Below are positions 41,384-50,639 of a stretch of DNA of 50,639 bases, in pieces. The translations under genes and the position numbers were made by a program. The notes beneath the pieces are model-generated. The model was not told where the DNA came from. It did not search any database and was given only the letters and a program-made list of their open reading frames with translations. Positions within the stretch are counted from its first letter, which is position 1. Each line of letters starts with the position of its first letter. Source of the DNA: Chloroflexota bacterium (GTDB lineage Bacteria > Chloroflexota > Anaerolineae > Anaerolineales > Anaerolineaceae); the NCBI GenBank assembly GCA_009773005.1, contig WOUT01000016.1, positions 1 to 50,639 on the forward strand. Direction: 5' to 3'.

Positions 41384-41412
41384 TTGACGCACATTCCCTT
41401 GTCTGGTAATCT
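41384..41412 (+). promoter_or_regulatory. Promoter for the MazG-LOG-ProS run
   Basis: TTGACG (41384-41389), a 17-base spacer and TAATCT (41407-41412). A second hexamer, TAGAAT at 41413-41418, ends six bases before TTG 41425. Confidence 0.5.
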
Positions 41413-41424
41413 TAGAATTAGGTT

Positions 41425-41670
41425 TTGCCGGAAAACAAATTGACTACTCAAGATTCATTCCTCGAAAACATCTGGGACAGCCTGTTATCCCGTGATCCCA
41501 AAAAGATTAACACGGTTTATGAATCTTTGGATTACGACAGCCAACAGACTGCGCTTAACCATTTAAAACGCATGACCTCAGAAGAAGGCTGGCACCCGGA
41601 ACAGAACAAATCTGCGGCGATTGCATTAGAAACATTAAAAAAGGCAGGAATCATAAGCAATGGACATTAA
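41425..41670 (+). CDS. Small helical protein, function unknown
   Basis: 81 residues from TTG 41425, with TTG 41440 as an alternative. It is highly charged and helical, with the stretch DSFLENIWDSLLSRDPKKIN followed by LKRMTSEEGWHPEQ. It has no cysteines, no signal and no membrane segment. The end overlaps the MazG-like gene by 11 bases, so the two are translationally coupled and this protein may belong to the same nucleotide-pool function. I recognise no named family. Confidence 0.7.
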   Translation: MPENKLTTQDSFLENIWDSLLSRDPKKINTVYESLDYDSQQTALNHLKRMTSEEGWHPEQNKSAAIALETLKKAGIISNGH

Positions 41671-41986
41671 AGATCTGACCGACGAAATGAATCGGTTTGT
41701 CACATCTAAGGGATGGTATGCCAACCAGAGCGCCAGACCCCAAACCCCGCGCAACCTGGCAATTTCACTTTCTTTGGAAGCCGCGGAAGTGTTGGAACAT
41801 CTTCAATGGAGCGACAATGTGACTGACAAAGACAAATTTCAAGGTGAACTCGCGGATGTAGCCTTATATTTACTGCAGCTAGCCAGTATCACAGGGATTG
41901 ATTTGGAAACTGCGGTTCTGCAGAAACTGGGAACAAACTATAAAAGGGAATGGGATGAAAAACCAGAAAATGGGGAAATCAAATGA
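41660..41986 (+). CDS. MazG-like nucleotide pyrophosphohydrolase
   Basis: 108 residues, the size of single-domain all-alpha NTP pyrophosphatases. Metal-binding motifs are present: the helix SLSLEAAEVLEHLQW with the ExxE pair and GELADVALYLLQLA with the second acidic motif. These enzymes hydrolyse (d)NTPs, often dCTP or modified nucleotides, to monophosphates and clean the nucleotide pool. It overlaps its neighbours at both ends (11 and 4 bases). Confidence 0.9.
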   Translation: MDIKDLTDEMNRFVTSKGWYANQSARPQTPRNLAISLSLEAAEVLEHLQWSDNVTDKDKFQGELADVALYLLQLASITGIDLETAVLQKLGTNYKREWDEKPENGEIK

Positions 41987-42522
41987 AGATCACTGTATTC
42001 GGTGGAGCGGTGCCAAAACCAGGTGAAACGGCTTATGAAGAAGCCAGACAATTGGGTTTTCTTCTCGGAAGCGCAGGGCACACCCTGATGACGGGTGGTT
42101 ATATAGGCGTCATGGAAGCCGTCTCAAAAGGAGCACATGAAGCCGGCGCGCATGTGATCGGATCCACCTGCGAAGAAATCGAAGTTTGGAGAGATTCAAA
42201 AGCCAATGAATGGGTCAAGGAAGAATGGAAATTTCAGACCCTGCGCGAACGCATGTATGCTCTGATCGATGAATGTGATGCAGCCATTGCCATGCCGGGA
42301 GGCGTGGGGACGCTCGCAGAATTGGCGGTATTGTGGAATCAGGAGATCATTTCGAAAAATCACCCGCGCCCGTTAATTCTCGTTGGCAAGGGTTGGGTCG
42401 AGACGATCAAGATACTTTTTTCGTCTCTCGGAAGTTACATTTCTGAACACGATCAAAATAGAGTAATCCTGGTGGAAAATATCCGTGAAGCAGTCACTGT
42501 CATCAACCAATACAAATTTTAA
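41983..42522 (+). CDS. LOG-family (TIGR00725-like) nucleotide-binding protein
   Basis: 179 residues. The Rossmann-type PGGVGTLAELAVLW motif and N-terminal VFGGAVPKPGE and LMTGGYIGVMEAVSKGA mark the LOG/lysine-decarboxylase-like superfamily. True LOG enzymes release cytokinin bases from nucleoside monophosphates through the PGGxGTxxE motif. Bacterial relatives are thought to be phosphoribohydrolases. It begins in an ATGA overlap with the MazG-like gene, so both may act on nucleoside monophosphates. The actual substrate is unknown. Confidence 0.87.
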   Translation: MKITVFGGAVPKPGETAYEEARQLGFLLGSAGHTLMTGGYIGVMEAVSKGAHEAGAHVIGSTCEEIEVWRDSKANEWVKEEWKFQTLRERMYALIDECDAAIAMPGGVGTLAELAVLWNQEIISKNHPRPLILVGKGWVETIKILFSSLGSYISEHDQNRVILVENIREAVTVINQYKF

Positions 42523-43992
<1,470 letters not shown>

Positions 43993-44016
43993 AAAGTATT
44001 CAATTCAAGTGATTCT

Positions 44017-44826
44017 ATGCCAGCGATTGAATTTACAAGATTAAGGGCCAAGATTGAACTGCTTGGGCATGTTTATAATCAACCTGGGCAGTTCATCAAG
44101 GATCTGACAGAGTTTTACTCTTCTTATGCTGATCTAACTTTTCAATCGTATAAAACAGAACCCGCTTCCACTTCACTTCCCGCCTATCGCACGCCTGCAG
44201 TATTGAGCCGCGAATTGGAACATGCCTTCAAGCCTCGCGCCCGATCTGATCCAGAGACTACATTAACTGTGGTTGATATGATATGGCAAACGAATTATTT
44301 GGAACCGCGGCAGCTGGCAGCAGCCCTTCTGGGAGCGCTTCCAATTTCATTTGCCCCTCAGGTACTGGAACGCATCCGTATCTGGTCAATCGCTGGTGAA
44401 AATCGGGAGTTGGTGGCAATGCTCCACGCCAAAGGGACTGAAATGCTGCGTAATGAGCAACCTGAATTATGGCTGGATACCCTTAGGGAATGGGTCCAGA
44501 CGAAAGAGTTTACCCTTCAAAAACAAGCGGTTTCAGGATTGATCCCCCTGGTGAACGACCCGGATTTTAACAACTTGCCGATCATTTTCGACTTCCTGCA
44601 GCCCTTGTTGGTCGACCCTGACGCTCACCTCACCTATTCTCTTCTTACCGTCATCGAGAAACTCGCTGCCCGATCAGAAATGGAAACGGTTTTTTTTCTA
44701 AAGCAGGTGATCGCAGCCTCCAATGGCTCCAACTTGCCCAGGTTTATCCGAAGATCGCTTAATATTTTCCAGGTTGCTTCGCAAAATTCGATCAAAGCTT
44801 GCCTTAAGGAAAACAAAAACAATTAA
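44017..44826 (+). CDS. HEAT-like helical protein, possible DNA alkylation repair (AlkD-like)
   Basis: 269 residues, almost entirely helical, with repeated helix pairs such as QLAAALLGALPISFAPQVLE and LWLDTLREWVQTKEFTLQKQ. The layout resembles HEAT-type AlkC/AlkD glycosylases that excise alkylated bases, with FFLKQVIAASNGSNLPRFIR near the C-terminus recalling the usual late helix. I cannot see a certain catalytic residue set, so AlkD-like function is a moderate guess. The gene lies 24 bp after proS. Confidence 0.75.
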   Translation: MPAIEFTRLRAKIELLGHVYNQPGQFIKDLTEFYSSYADLTFQSYKTEPASTSLPAYRTPAVLSRELEHAFKPRARSDPETTLTVVDMIWQTNYLEPRQLAAALLGALPISFAPQVLERIRIWSIAGENRELVAMLHAKGTEMLRNEQPELWLDTLREWVQTKEFTLQKQAVSGLIPLVNDPDFNNLPIIFDFLQPLLVDPDAHLTYSLLTVIEKLAARSEMETVFFLKQVIAASNGSNLPRFIRRSLNIFQVASQNSIKACLKENKNN

Positions 44827-44938
44827 GAGGATGACTTCAAATCTTAATGTTTCTTCTGATTCAGAAATTACGGTATAGACAAATGTCATAAACTATATAT
44901 AATTATATTCAGGGTAATATATTACAAAAGGGGGGTGG

Positions 44939-45613
44939 TTGTATGCACAGAGGGGAAGGCAGGTATTGGCATATTTCAATTCAGACCTCATTTTTAATCG
45001 AAATCGCAGTAAACCGGACCTGGTTAAAAACACAGAATCGCCATTAAATAGTGCGCGGCGTTATTTGTGGCAAGCGATTCTTTTTTTAACTGCTGGCCTA
45101 ATACTCACCGTGCTTGGAACAATTTATACAAAATTCAGCCTGGATACCCTTGGAAAACAGGAATTTAGATCTGCCTGTGAAAACATTCGAGGCCTCATAA
45201 CAGACCGGATGACGGCCCACGAAGCAATATTACGAAGCGGCGCTGGCCTCTTCTATGCCACTGAAAATGTCTCAAGAGAGAATTGGCGCACTTTCGTAGA
45301 CAACCTTGATCTGGATCTACACTACCCGGGTATTCAGGGTTATGGTTTTTCAATGTTGATCTCTCCCGATATTTTAGCGCAACACACCGCAGAGATTCGC
45401 GCGCAGGGATTCCCGGAGTACCAGGTGAGACCGGATGGTGAACGGGAGAATTACACTTCCATCATATACATCGAACCGTTTTCTGGCCGAAATCTCAAAG
45501 CCTTTGGTTACGACATGTTCTCTGAACCCGTGCGCCGGTATGACATGGAACGGGCGCGTGATCAACCGAGCACTCAAGCAGCACGAAAGAGGAAATGGAG
45601 CGTTAAACCATGA
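44939..45613 (+). CDS. CHASE-domain sensor fragment, truncated inside the domain
   Basis: 224 residues. One membrane segment (AILFLTAGLILTVLGTIYT, about 42-60) is followed by a CHASE sensor domain (GAGLFYATENVSRENWRTFV, then YPGIQGYGFSML and FGYDMFSEPVRRYDMERARD). A full CHASE domain runs further and then into a second membrane segment and a kinase or cyclase. Here the frame ends in 15 unrelated basic residues (AARKRKWSVKP). This looks like a truncated gene joined to a foreign downstream kinase. The start (TTG 44939) is uncertain. A better-spaced ATG at 44943 is in another frame and stops at 45045. Confidence 0.8.
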   Translation: MYAQRGRQVLAYFNSDLIFNRNRSKPDLVKNTESPLNSARRYLWQAILFLTAGLILTVLGTIYTKFSLDTLGKQEFRSACENIRGLITDRMTAHEAILRSGAGLFYATENVSRENWRTFVDNLDLDLHYPGIQGYGFSMLISPDILAQHTAEIRAQGFPEYQVRPDGERENYTSIIYIEPFSGRNLKAFGYDMFSEPVRRYDMERARDQPSTQAARKRKWSVKP

Positions 45614-47724
45614 TCATTCAGCCAGACAGTCGGTTTAATTCGCTATTCAGGTCATTCGCGCGAGTTGGGAGCTTTGTGGTCGTCTTCATCGGCTGCTTGG
45701 TACTGCTGGGCTGGTCCTTCGACATTGCTATATTGAAGAGCGTCCTACCGGGCACGGTCACGATGAAAGCCAACACGGCGGTCGGATTTTTGCTGGCTAG
45801 CGCGTCGCTTTGGCTGGCATTGAGCGACCTGACTGACCGGCGCATTCGCAGCCTGAAACAGGCTTGCGCCGTTGTTGTGACTTTGATCGGTCTGCTCACA
45901 CTCTTCCAATACCTGTCCGGCTTGGATCTCGGCATAGACCAACTGTTATTCCAGGAACCGGCGGGCACGGTTAGTACCTCTAACCCCGGGCGGATGTCGC
46001 CGAATACAGCCTTGAATTTTCTGCTAATCGGGCTTGGCTTGTTGCTTTTGGATTGGGAAACGCGCCATGGTCATAACCCTGCCCAGTTCCTGATAATCCT
46101 GGCTGGTGTGATCGCTCTGTTGGGTTTACTAGGCTACGCCTACGGCGTGTCGGAACTGTACGGCCTCCTCAATTACACGTCTATGGCGGTTAATACGGTG
46201 GCAGCGTTTATTGTCCTCTGCCTCGCCATGCTTTTCGCGCGCCCCGAGGCCGGACTGATGGCAATTATCATCAGCTCCAAAGTCGGCGGTTTTTTGGCGC
46301 GCCGCCTGCTGCCCGTCGCCCTAGTCGTTCCAATTGCACTAGGCTGGATCGGACTCTTGGGCGAGCGAGCCGGGCTGTACGATACCGAGTTTGGCGTGTC
46401 TCTAATAGAAGTGGCAAACTCGGCTATTTTGGTTATCGTGATTTTGGCGACGGCGCACGCGCTCAACCGGGTAGATTTTGCGCGCCACAATGCTGAGGAG
46501 GCGCTACGCCTCGCGTACACAGATTTGGAAAAGCGAGTGACTGAGCGCACCTTCGAACTGGCCGTATCCGAACGCATTTTTCGCGATCTGGCTGAGACAT
46601 CTTTTGTGGGCATTTATCGCACTTCTTTGAAAGGCGAAATTCTCTATGTCAATGCAGCGCTGGCGCACATGATGGGTTTTGATTCGCCGGAAGAAATGAA
46701 ACGCGCAGGAGTCCTGACACGCTACCGCGACCCCCGCGAACGCCAGACGCTCCTAGCGAGTTTGCAGCGCGATGGGAAAGTGGAATCTTTCGAGGCCGTC
46801 TTACTGACCCGGTCTGAATCGCCGCTCCACAACTTGATGAGTGTTACACTCAATAATGACATAATGACAGGAACCATTGTGGATATCACTGCGCGCAAAC
46901 ATGCCGAGGAGGCGTTGCGCCAGAGTGAAGAACGCTTCCGCAGCACCCTTGAAAGTATGATGGAAGGCTGTCAGATCATTGGTTTTGACTGGCGTTATCT
47001 TTTCATAAACGATGCCGCTGTCAGGCAAGGCATGCTAAAAAAGGATGAGATGATTGGGCACACTATGTCGGAATGTTATCCGGGCATTGAAAACACAGAA
47101 ATGTTTACTTCATTGCGGTACTGTATGGATGAGCGTACCTCACACCGCATGATTAATGAATTTGTCTATCCGGATGGTTCAAAAGGGTGGTTTGAATTAA
47201 GCATCCAGCCTGCGCCCAATGGCATTTTCATTCTATCCAGCAACATAACCGCGCGCAAACAGGCCGAAGAGCAATTGCGCAACTTCAACGCCGAGCTGGA
47301 ACAGCGTATCGCAGAGCGCACTCTGGATTATCAGAAAGCCAAAGAAGAAGCCAAAAACGCCAACCTGGCGAAAAGTGAATTCCTCTCCAGAATGAGCCAT
47401 GAGCTGCGCACGCCGCTCAACTCCATTCTGGGATTCGCTCAATTAATGGAAATGGAAGAACTTGATGCGGAGTTTGAGAAAAACATTAAGCATATTCTCA
47501 AAGCCGGGCGCCACCTGCTCGATATGATCAACGAAATCCTGGATATCGCCCGCATTGATGCAGGCCGGCTCTTTTTATCACCTGAACCGGTAGAGCTGCA
47601 GAGTTTGATCCTGGAAACGCTGGATATCGTTAGCCCATTGGCGTATCAACGCCTTATAACCCTCGAACTGTCTGGATTCCCCGGCGAATGCCGCATTCGT
47701 CAAGGCCGACCGCCAGCGGCTTAA
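45610..47724 (+). CDS. Hybrid sensor histidine kinase, 5' part (frameshifted)
   Basis: 704 residues. Residues 1-290 hold eight or more membrane segments in a MASE-like sensor region (NTAVGFLLASASLWLALSDL, SPNTALNFLLIGLGLLLLDW). Then come a coiled coil, a PAS domain (ISERIFRDLAETSFVGIYRT type), a second PAS (GCQIIGFDWRYLFIND) and a HisKA domain with H597 in FLSRMSHELRTPL. It stops at TAA 47722-47724 after an out-of-frame tail. The ATPase half continues in the next frame from about 47693. ATG 45610 overlaps the end of the CHASE fragment by four bases. GC content is clearly higher than in that fragment, a sign of different origin. Confidence 0.85.
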   Translation: MIIQPDSRFNSLFRSFARVGSFVVVFIGCLVLLGWSFDIAILKSVLPGTVTMKANTAVGFLLASASLWLALSDLTDRRIRSLKQACAVVVTLIGLLTLFQYLSGLDLGIDQLLFQEPAGTVSTSNPGRMSPNTALNFLLIGLGLLLLDWETRHGHNPAQFLIILAGVIALLGLLGYAYGVSELYGLLNYTSMAVNTVAAFIVLCLAMLFARPEAGLMAIIISSKVGGFLARRLLPVALVVPIALGWIGLLGERAGLYDTEFGVSLIEVANSAILVIVILATAHALNRVDFARHNAEEALRLAYTDLEKRVTERTFELAVSERIFRDLAETSFVGIYRTSLKGEILYVNAALAHMMGFDSPEEMKRAGVLTRYRDPRERQTLLASLQRDGKVESFEAVLLTRSESPLHNLMSVTLNNDIMTGTIVDITARKHAEEALRQSEERFRSTLESMMEGCQIIGFDWRYLFINDAAVRQGMLKKDEMIGHTMSECYPGIENTEMFTSLRYCMDERTSHRMINEFVYPDGSKGWFELSIQPAPNGIFILSSNITARKQAEEQLRNFNAELEQRIAERTLDYQKAKEEAKNANLAKSEFLSRMSHELRTPLNSILGFAQLMEMEELDAEFEKNIKHILKAGRHLLDMINEILDIARIDAGRLFLSPEPVELQSLILETLDIVSPLAYQRLITLELSGFPGECRIRQGRPPAA

Positions 47725-47728
47725 ACAG

Positions 47729-48589
47729 GTGATGCTCAACCTGATCAACAATGCCATCAAATACAACCGCGAGGGTGGAAAAGTGTCAGTATCCATCGCC
47801 CTGAAAGACCACTACACGTCCGGGGTCTCAACATCCGGTGAAGAGTCCATTCCTGCCTCGAAGCGCCATGCGGGCAACCAGGAGAAATCACCCGCTCCGG
47901 TGATCGCTGACCCGCATTCAATAGTTCGGATTTCAGTCTCTGATTCAGGTTCCGGGATCCCATCCGACCAAATATCAAAGCTTTTCGTTCCCTTTGAGCG
48001 CGGCAGCGCAACCAAAACCGAGACGGAGGGCACCGGTCTGGGGCTGGCAGTTTCCAAAAAACTGATCGAAGCCATGGGGGGCACAATAAATGCTGAAAGC
48101 GCCCCCGGCGCGGGCAGCACCTTTTGGATTGAACTGCCTCAATCTGAAAGTCCGCTTAAAAGCTCCACGCTGGAACCAGCGCTAAAAAAAATAAAACCCT
48201 CTAAAGCCATAACTGGAAGCGTGCTGTATGTTGAAGACAATTATCCCAACCTCTTGCTGGTTGAAAAGATATTCACCAAGCGCCCGGGAGTAAAACTGTT
48301 CACTGCACTTCGGGGACGGCTGGCGATGGAACTCGCTCTTGTGCACGCGCCCGATTTGATCTTGCTTGACCTTAATTTGCCCGACATAAGCGGGATTGAA
48401 GTGTTGACTTTGCTGCGCGCCGATCTAAAAACGAAAGACATCCCGGTGGTGATGCTCAGCGCAGACGCCACGCCGGCGCGAATTGAAAAACTCAGAAACG
48501 CAGGCGCTCAGGAATACATTACCAAACCGCTGGATATACGTAATTTCCTGGAATTGATCGATAAAATATTACTCTCAAAAAAGGAGTAG
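47729..48589 (+). CDS. Hybrid sensor histidine kinase, 3' part: HATPase and receiver domain
   Basis: 286 residues from GTG 47729. Homology already begins in this frame at 47693 (AFVKADRQRLKQVM). HATPase_c shows LNLINNAIKYNREGGKV, DSGSGIPSDQISKLF, and the G2 box TEGTGLGLAVSKKL. An insertion between N box and DSGSG is low-complexity. A receiver domain follows with LYVEDN, D in LDLNLPDISG and K in EYITKPLD. It is the second half of the kinase at 45610. One extra base near 47689-47693 separates them. In one piece the protein would be about 990 residues. Confidence 0.85.
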   Translation: MMLNLINNAIKYNREGGKVSVSIALKDHYTSGVSTSGEESIPASKRHAGNQEKSPAPVIADPHSIVRISVSDSGSGIPSDQISKLFVPFERGSATKTETEGTGLGLAVSKKLIEAMGGTINAESAPGAGSTFWIELPQSESPLKSSTLEPALKKIKPSKAITGSVLYVEDNYPNLLLVEKIFTKRPGVKLFTALRGRLAMELALVHAPDLILLDLNLPDISGIEVLTLLRADLKTKDIPVVMLSADATPARIEKLRNAGAQEYITKPLDIRNFLELIDKILLSKKE

Positions 48590-48785
48590 GCAGGCATACC
48601 ACTAACATCAGTTTTAACAACCTTCATTAACGGGGCAATAATACACCGCAGTCCAAATCAGACTGCCTTAACCTGAAAGAGTACGGGAAAGCATGTCAGG
48701 GAACCCCAAGAGCACATGTTATTGACCCCCAATAAAAGTGATTGAGATTGTTCCCTGTTTCAGCACATACGCCAGAGGAGCGCTC
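48590..48785. other. Intergenic region before the REC-PAS-GAF gene
   Basis: About 200 bp without a supported gene, terminator or promoter. GAGGAG at 48776-48781 supplies the ribosome-binding site for ATG 48786. Confidence 0.5.
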
Positions 48786-50639
48786 ATGCTAGAGAAATCC
48801 TTAAAAAACGCCAACATTCTGATCGTAGATGATCAAGAGGCGAATATCGATTTGCTGACGGGGTTTTTAAAAAAGAAAGGCTACTTCTATTTAAGAAACA
48901 CCACTGATGCCCGTCAGACCACCAGCCTGGTTAATGAATCTCAACCCGACCTTATCCTGCTAGACCTGATGATGCCGCATATGGATGGTTTTCAGGTGAT
49001 GGAGCAGTTGAAACCCCTCATTCCCTCGGGCGCTTTTCTTCCTATCCTGGTGTTGACTGCGGATTTCACATCGGAAGTAAAGCTGCGCGCCCTGGCAGGC
49101 GGCGCAACTGACTTCCTCACCAAACCGCTCGATTTGACCGAAGTTGACCTGCGCATCAAAAATCTGCTTGAGGCGCGTTATATGCACTTGCAGCTTCAAA
49201 ACCAAAACCAAAGGCTTGAAGAACAGGTGCAGGCACGCACCGCCCAATTGCGCGAGTCTGAAGAACGCAATCGAGCCATGCTTGAAGCAATCCCTGATCT
49301 GATCTTCAGGTTCGACAGCCAGAACCGGTACATTGATTATCACGCAGGCAACCTGGAAGATCTGTTTGTGCCGGCTGATCGTTTTATGGGAAAAAAAATA
49401 GGAGAAATCCTTCCTGCTGATGTGGCAAATGTTTTAACTCAAGCCTCCAATAATGTCTTGAAAACTGGACTGAAATTCTCGCATGAATACACCTTGAATA
49501 TGCACGGAAAACCGCAGGAGTTTGAAGCCCGTATCGTCCCATGCGGAGAAAAGGAAGTGTTATCGCTGGTGCGCAATATCACCGAGAAAAAGCGGCAGGA
49601 GAACCTCTTGAAAGCCTTGAACCGCGCTTCATTGGTATTACAACAGTCGATGACTCATAAGGAATCATTCAATAAAATTCAGGAAGTATTTAATTCCTTA
49701 AATTTTACAGCAATTGTTTGGAATTTTGCAGATAACAAGACAGTTCTCGTTCCAAGATATATGGGATACTCCGCCGCGTTATTGAAAGCCGCCTTCAATA
49801 TATCAGGGGTGAAACCAAAACCGTATAAAATCCCGATCGAGAAAATACCTTTATATCAAAAAGTAGTATACCAACAGGAAACCTGTTTTAATGAGAATCC
49901 AGTAGATGAATTGGAATTGTTGCTGCCTGACAGTGTTAAAAAGTTTGCCAAACTAATTGCAAAGCTGCTGGATCTGCAAAAAATGATCGTGGCTCCCATG
50001 GTCGTAAATGGTGAGGTGGTTCATGTTTTTTCTGTCCAAGCGCCTGACTTGCACCAAGAGGATATACCTTTGGTCACATCCTTTGCAAGCATGCTTTCTG
50101 CAGTCTGGTACAAGATGGAATTATTCGAAATGGCACAAAAAGAGATTGTTGAACGGCTAAAAGCCGAGGAACAAATCCGGCAGCAACTGCAGCGCCTGTC
50201 TGCCCTGCGCGAGATTGACCAGGCAATATCCGGAAGTGTGAATCTCAATTTAACCTTAAATTCGATCCTGATCCATGTGATCGGGCAATTGAAAGTGGAC
50301 GCTGCTTCGGTGTTAACTTTGAATCTCCAAACCATGAATCTTGAATTTTCCGCCGGACGCGGATTTCGAAGTAAAGCAATAGAGCGATCACGATTACGGC
50401 TCAACGAAGGTCACGCCGGCAGAGCTGCCTATGAAAAAAAAATTGTCCATATCCCCGACTTGCGCGAAAAGCCGGAAGAATTCTTGCGAAAAGATTTATT
50501 ATCAGGGGAAGAGTTGGTCAGTTATTTTGCCGCTCCTTTGATTGCCAAAGGCAAGGTTTCCGGAGTATTGGAAGTCTTTCACCGATCCAGATTTGAACCC
50601 AACCAGGAGGGGCTGGATTACTTTGAAATCTTGGCCGGA
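48786..50639 (+). CDS. Response regulator with PAS and GAF domains, runs off the window end
   Basis: At least 618 residues with no stop before the window edge. GAGGAG precedes the ATG. Receiver domain: acidic pair D15-D16, phospho-site D60 (LLDLMMPHMDG), T91 and K113 (FLTKPLD). A coiled linker is followed by a PAS domain (EERNRAMLEAIPDLIFRFDS), a divergent GAF-like region (about 300-450) and a clear GAF domain (REIDQAISGSVNLNLTLNSI, then LNEGHAGRAAYEKKIVHIPD and YFAAPLIAKGKVSGVLEVFH). An output domain, for example HD-GYP, GGDEF or a histidine kinase, should follow outside the window. It is the likely partner of the hybrid kinase upstream. Confidence 0.88.
   Translation, partial: MLEKSLKNANILIVDDQEANIDLLTGFLKKKGYFYLRNTTDARQTTSLVNESQPDLILLDLMMPHMDGFQVMEQLKPLIPSGAFLPILVLTADFTSEVKLRALAGGATDFLTKPLDLTEVDLRIKNLLEARYMHLQLQNQNQRLEEQVQARTAQLRESEERNRAMLEAIPDLIFRFDSQNRYIDYHAGNLEDLFVPADRFMGKKIGEILPADVANVLTQASNNVLKTGLKFSHEYTLNMHGKPQEFEARIVPCGEKEVLSLVRNITEKKRQENLLKALNRASLVLQQSMTHKESFNKIQEVFNSLNFTAIVWNFADNKTVLVPRYMGYSAALLKAAFNISGVKPKPYKIPIEKIPLYQKVVYQQETCFNENPVDELELLLPDSVKKFAKLIAKLLDLQKMIVAPMVVNGEVVHVFSVQAPDLHQEDIPLVTSFASMLSAVWYKMELFEMAQKEIVERLKAEEQIRQQLQRLSALREIDQAISGSVNLNLTLNSILIHVIGQLKVDAASVLTLNLQTMNLEFSAGRGFRSKAIERSRLRLNEGHAGRAAYEKKIVHIPDLREKPEEFLRKDLLSGEELVSYFAAPLIAKGKVSGVLEVFHRSRFEPNQEGLDYFEILAG

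Noticed and set aside
44943-45047. ATG with ideal Shine-Dalgarno spacing starting a 34-codon frame
   Set aside because: The frame ends quickly and has no features. The CHASE frame starts just before it. It only makes the CHASE start uncertain.
46173-46613. Minus-strand open frame of 146 codons
   Set aside because: It is antisense to the membrane and linker region of the histidine kinase and caused by high G+C.

Overview
The window looks like a chromosomal stretch of a member of Chloroflexota, most likely class Anaerolineae. This is inferred from gene content, not from a marker gene: lipoproteins with FGE-type domains, a DUF3160 lipoprotein, a DHH-CBS-CCA nucleotidyltransferase fusion, a bi-domain oxidoreductase paired with a heparinase-like gene, a type-3 ProS, and hybrid PAS/GAF signalling proteins. 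I saw no rRNA, tRNA or CRISPR array.

Layout. 1-1160 is an AT-rich, gene-poor scar. It holds the tail of an IS transposase, two gaplessly alignable 129-bp diverged repeats about 670 bp apart, and several strong inverted repeats. 1161-9197 carries mixed accessory genes on the + strand: an FGE-domain lipoprotein, a zinc-ribbon/coiled-coil/SH3 membrane protein, a frameshifted XdhC-type remnant, two small membrane-protein genes, a PfkB-fold protein whose catalytic GAGD motif is lost and which is coupled to an M20 peptidase, a PAP2 phosphatase and a YtxH-like protein. 9247-21175 is an exopolysaccharide locus. Its minus arm has GT87, a Thr/Pro-rich lipoprotein, Wzz-like, O-antigen ligase and HExxH metallopeptidase genes. 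Its plus arm has bi-domain oxidoreductase, heparinase-like and GT4 genes. The arms diverge from a promoter region with a small palindrome.

21165-28554 is a complete phosphate regulon: phoP/phoR-type regulators, an array of 11-bp direct repeats, then pstS-pstC-pstA-pstB-phoU. A long hairpin separates pstS from pstC. The response regulator overlaps the last glycosyltransferase gene, so glycan synthesis and phosphate sensing may share transcripts. 28869-35126 holds a zinc-ribbon/PH-like protein, DUF2892 and thioredoxin-DUF2892 genes, a PIG-L deacetylase, the DHH-CBS-CCA fusion and a GNAT acetyltransferase. 35136-39073 is a minus-strand operon of secreted proteins (FG-GAP-like, DUF3160, CapA). 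39221-44826 is a housekeeping-type run: EF-G-like GTPase, small protein, MazG-like, LOG-like, ProS and a HEAT/AlkD-like protein.

44939-50639 is a signalling cluster. A CHASE-domain gene is cut off inside its domain, a more GC-rich hybrid histidine kinase follows that is broken by a one-base frameshift, and a REC-PAS-GAF protein runs off the window end. A recurring theme is a -10-like hexamer only 5-6 nt before the start codon with no Shine-Dalgarno sequence (4944, 5666, 24879, 31893), which suggests leaderless transcripts. No single locus is clearly a new biological system. The best candidates for follow-up are the pseudokinase-peptidase pair, the glycan-phosphate junction and the gene-poor left end.
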